From Oceanimonas baumannii (lineage in GTDB: Bacteria; Pseudomonadota; Gammaproteobacteria; Enterobacterales; Aeromonadaceae), in the NCBI RefSeq assembly GCF_002245495.1, contig NZ_NQJF01000003.1:124001-188000 (forward strand): a stretch of 64,000 bases of DNA, given 5' to 3'. The notes below the pieces were generated by a model. That model did no database searches and had not been told where the DNA came from. It saw nothing but the letters and a program-made list of their open reading frames with translations. Numbering within the stretch: position 1 is the first letter of the stretch; the number at the start of each line of letters is the position of its first letter. The position numbers and the translations under genes were made by a program. This document shows positions 62,014 through 64,000 of the stretch, in pieces.

Positions 62014-62586
62014 TTACAGCTGGAGAAAGCGAATAACCTGAGCGCAGTAATGCTCAAAGCCGATAAAAGAGTGATCGCCTCCCTTTTGAATGCATACCCG
62101 GGCAAAGCGGTAATAATCGAGGGCTTCCCGGTAGTCGAGCACTTCATCGTCCTGCTGTTGCAACAGCCAGATGCGCTCCAGGCAGCTTGGCTCGTTGATG
62201 CGCAAATCCGCCAGCTCGGTCATATGTCGCGAGGTCAGCACATAGCGTTCATGGGTGTAAGGGTTTTCCTGCTCACCCAGCCAGTCGGCCAGCAAAATAT
62301 GGGGATTCACCGCCGGGTTGACCACCACCGCGCGCATGCCGTAATGCTCAGCCACCCGGGTAGCCCAGAAGCCTCCGAGAGACGAGCCCACCACTCCGAA
62401 GGGCGTGTTCAGTTGGTCACAAATAGACGCAATCTGAGCCCAGGCGGCGGCCGGTGTAGACGCCAGCTGAGGACACACCAACTCAATATCAGGCCGGTAC
62501 TGCGCCAGATGCTCCTGCATCAGCCGGGCCTTAATAGAGTTGGGAGACGAATTAAAGCCGTGCAGATAGAGCAGGGTCGCCATCAT
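62014..62586 (-). CDS. yqiA: YqiA family alpha/beta-fold esterase
   Basis: This 190-residue hydrolase has LYLHGFNSSPNSIKA at the N-terminus, nucleophile Ser in GVVGSSLGGFWAT and a catalytic His in GGDHSFIGFEHY. E. coli YqiA shows esterase activity on short acyl esters; the physiological substrate is unknown. The start overlaps the cpdA stop (TGATG); three start codons occur in a row and the ATG at 62586 fits GAGGA. Confidence 0.94.
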   Translation of the reverse strand: MMATLLYLHGFNSSPNSIKARLMQEHLAQYRPDIELVCPQLASTPAAAWAQIASICDQLNTPFGVVGSSLGGFWATRVAEHYGMRAVVVNPAVNPHILLADWLGEQENPYTHERYVLTSRHMTELADLRINEPSCLERIWLLQQQDDEVLDYREALDYYRFARVCIQKGGDHSFIGFEHYCAQVIRFLQL

Positions 62587-63416
62587 CAATATCCTCTGGC
62601 ACTGAAGTCGGGCACAAATGCATCGGGAGGCAATCGCCAGACGCGGGTACTGAGCCGGCCATCGGGATAAAGCGATAATTGCCGCCAGCCCGGTGCGGTA
62701 TGGTCCAGGGCAAACTCGTCTGACAGCGGCTTAAACTGAATGCAGGTAGACGGGCTGGCCAGATAACGAACGCCTTGCCTCACTTCATCAAAGCCCTGAT
62801 GTACATGACCGCACAACACTACTTTGCTGGCACAGTGGCGTTCCAACCGGGACTGCAGCACGTCGGCGTTGCGCAGATTATGCTGATCCAGCCAGGCACA
62901 GCCCACCGGCACAGCCTGATGATGGACCGCCACCAGCAAATGGTGATGCGGATAGGTGTCGATGGCCTCATCCAGCATGGCCAGTTGGCCATCACTCAGC
63001 CGGCCACAGGTTTCACCCTGCGCCTGCGAGTCAAGTAACAGCACCTGCCAGTGCTCGCCCAGCAAATGTTTGGCCTGACTGATGCCGGCAGCATCCAGCT
63101 CCGCCTGCATCACGGGAGCTTCATCATGGTTGCCCGGCAGCCAGAACACCGGCGGTGCCAGCTCTGCCATCATGGCAACAAAATGGCGGTAAGATAAGGC
63201 ACTTTGATCCTGAGACAAATCACCGGTAGCCAGAATGCCGTCGCAGCCTGTCATCTCTTCCTTCATGGCATTCACCACCGCCCGGCAGCTGTGCCAGGTA
63301 GGCACACCCAGCAAGTCGCCATCGATACTGGCAAACAAGTGAGTGTCGGTGATCTGGGAAAGCTCAATTACGCCGCTGGCGGCATGGCTGCCGAGAGGGA
63401 GAGTGGAAAGCGTCAT
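62586..63416 (-). CDS. cpdA: 3',5'-cyclic AMP phosphodiesterase CpdA
   Basis: This 276-residue metallophosphoesterase lowers cAMP. Metal motifs in order: ITDTHLF, ATGDLSQD, LPGNHDE and LCGHVHQGFD, with AVHHQAVPVG between. The ATG at 63416 fits E. coli CpdA; a TTG at 63428 overlapping the upstream gene is an alternative and would couple translation. It lies in nudF-yqiB-cpdA-yqiA-parE, the E. coli order. Confidence 0.95.
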   Translation of the reverse strand: MTLSTLPLGSHAASGVIELSQITDTHLFASIDGDLLGVPTWHSCRAVVNAMKEEMTGCDGILATGDLSQDQSALSYRHFVAMMAELAPPVFWLPGNHDEAPVMQAELDAAGISQAKHLLGEHWQVLLLDSQAQGETCGRLSDGQLAMLDEAIDTYPHHHLLVAVHHQAVPVGCAWLDQHNLRNADVLQSRLERHCASKVVLCGHVHQGFDEVRQGVRYLASPSTCIQFKPLSDEFALDHTAPGWRQLSLYPDGRLSTRVWRLPPDAFVPDFSARGY

Positions 63417-63424
63417 TGCCTCGC

Positions 63425-63868
63425 TCAAAGCTGTTTAACCGTGCTGAATCCGTGTTGCAGGCAACATCTCAGCCATTCGGCCAGAAAGAAATTTACCTGT
63501 TCCTTTTCGTTACGGTGATGCATGTTTTTATTGGGGTAATCATAACTCGGCTGCAGGGCCGAAATCTGTTGACTGGAACACACTTCGGCCATTCGTACAT
63601 CGTGATAGAGCCGCACCCGCACCTTCATGCGCATAAACACCGGCAAGCCGGGAGTACACTGCTCGATAGACACATGCCAGGTGTAAGGAGCGGTTTCCAG
63701 TACCCGCAATACAAACAACACCTGCTCACTGATGCCCACCGACAGGATCTCTCCCTCCCGCGCTTCATGGGGCAACAGTTTCATCAGTGCCATATAGTTG
63801 GTGTCGCAGGTACGCTGTAATCCCTTAAGATCAGGCACATGCTTGTTACGGGTACTAACAGAAATCAA
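63425..63868 (-). CDS. yqiB: DUF1249 family protein YqiB
   Basis: This 147-residue protein carries the MRMKVRVRLYHDVRMAEVCSSQQ and YDYPNKNMHHRNEK core of DUF1249/YqiB, with no known function. The start is TTG at 63868, backed by a strong AGGAGAGGAAG tract five to six bases upstream. It lies between nudF and cpdA as in E. coli. Confidence 0.93.
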   Translation of the reverse strand: MISVSTRNKHVPDLKGLQRTCDTNYMALMKLLPHEAREGEILSVGISEQVLFVLRVLETAPYTWHVSIEQCTPGLPVFMRMKVRVRLYHDVRMAEVCSSQQISALQPSYDYPNKNMHHRNEKEQVNFFLAEWLRCCLQHGFSTVKQL

Positions 63869-63895
63869 CTTTTCTTCCTCTCCTCCTCGGCATGA

Positions 63896-64000
63896 TTACT
63901 TCTGCGGCCACAGTCCGGATTTCCGGTTCAGCGCCAGCCACTGCAAGGCAATCACACTGGCAGCGTTATCTATTCTACCATCCGCCAGCCATTGCATCGC
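63896..64000 (-). CDS. nudF: ADP-ribose pyrophosphatase NudF, C-terminal end only
   Basis: Only the last 34 codons are inside the window. The tail DNAASVIALQWLALNR matches the C-terminus of E. coli NudF, a Nudix enzyme that hydrolyses ADP-ribose. The stop lies 27 bases before the yqiB start, consistent with a nudF-yqiB-cpdA-yqiA-parE order. Identification rests on this short stretch plus synteny. Confidence 0.8.
   Translation of the reverse strand, partial: AMQWLADGRIDNAASVIALQWLALNRKSGLWPQK

Overview
The window reads as the chromosome of a motile marine-type gammaproteobacterium. Gene order and protein resemblance suggest the Aeromonadales (Oceanimonas, Oceanisphaera or Zobellella-like), but this is inferred from synteny, not from a marker gene. 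Almost everything is core metabolism and housekeeping. I see no prophage, CRISPR array, toxin-antitoxin pair, transposase, rRNA or tRNA.

Layout. 1-3190 (minus): the end of a ferric-iron ABC transporter (partial permease, then its binding protein) and the nitrogen-regulated pair glnK-amtB, with a clear sigma-54 promoter and an NtrC-like enhancer. 3368-7020: arfB, yacL, a sterol-desaturase-family membrane enzyme and the xanthine permease xanP. 7046-10251 (minus): the iron-uptake pair fiu-piuC. 10465-15517 (minus): acnB and a PlpD-like patatin/outer-membrane-barrel protein. 15692-22661 (minus): pdhR-aceE-aceF and lpd, with a perfect PdhR operator. 22993-30619: ampD facing a membrane aspartic protease, nadC, pilABCD and coaE. 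30815-34330 (minus): trmB, and prfB-lysS with the programmed +1 frameshift.

34593-40729 (plus) holds a general L-amino-acid ABC transporter (aapJQMP) followed by a chemoreceptor that carries the amino-acid-binding dCache signature and a FliA-type promoter. This block lies between prfB and recJ, which are neighbours in E. coli. 40730-44364: recJ and xerD (dsbC is absent between them) and the divergent fldB. 44378-49158: a small DUF6868 membrane protein, brnQ, trmN6/srmB and yaaA. 49166-57324: pilU and pilT, then yggS-proC-yggT-yggU-DUF4426-rdgB-hemW, and zapD-yacG-mutT. 57426-64000 (minus): nudF (partial)-yqiB-cpdA-yqiA-parE-parC, the E. coli order.

The least explained signal is a family of three related intergenic elements: 28725-29094 (pilC/pilD), 42568-42868 (recJ/xerD) and 61773-61957 (parE/yqiA, inverted). 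They share blocks in the same order but differ in which hairpin modules they hold. Where two copies share a hairpin, sequence differences keep the stems paired. A second, simpler family of REP-like palindromes (GTCAtyyCCGC...) sits at four gene 3' ends. Type IV pili (pilABCD, pilTU) together with the FliA-driven chemoreceptor point to both twitching and swimming motility.
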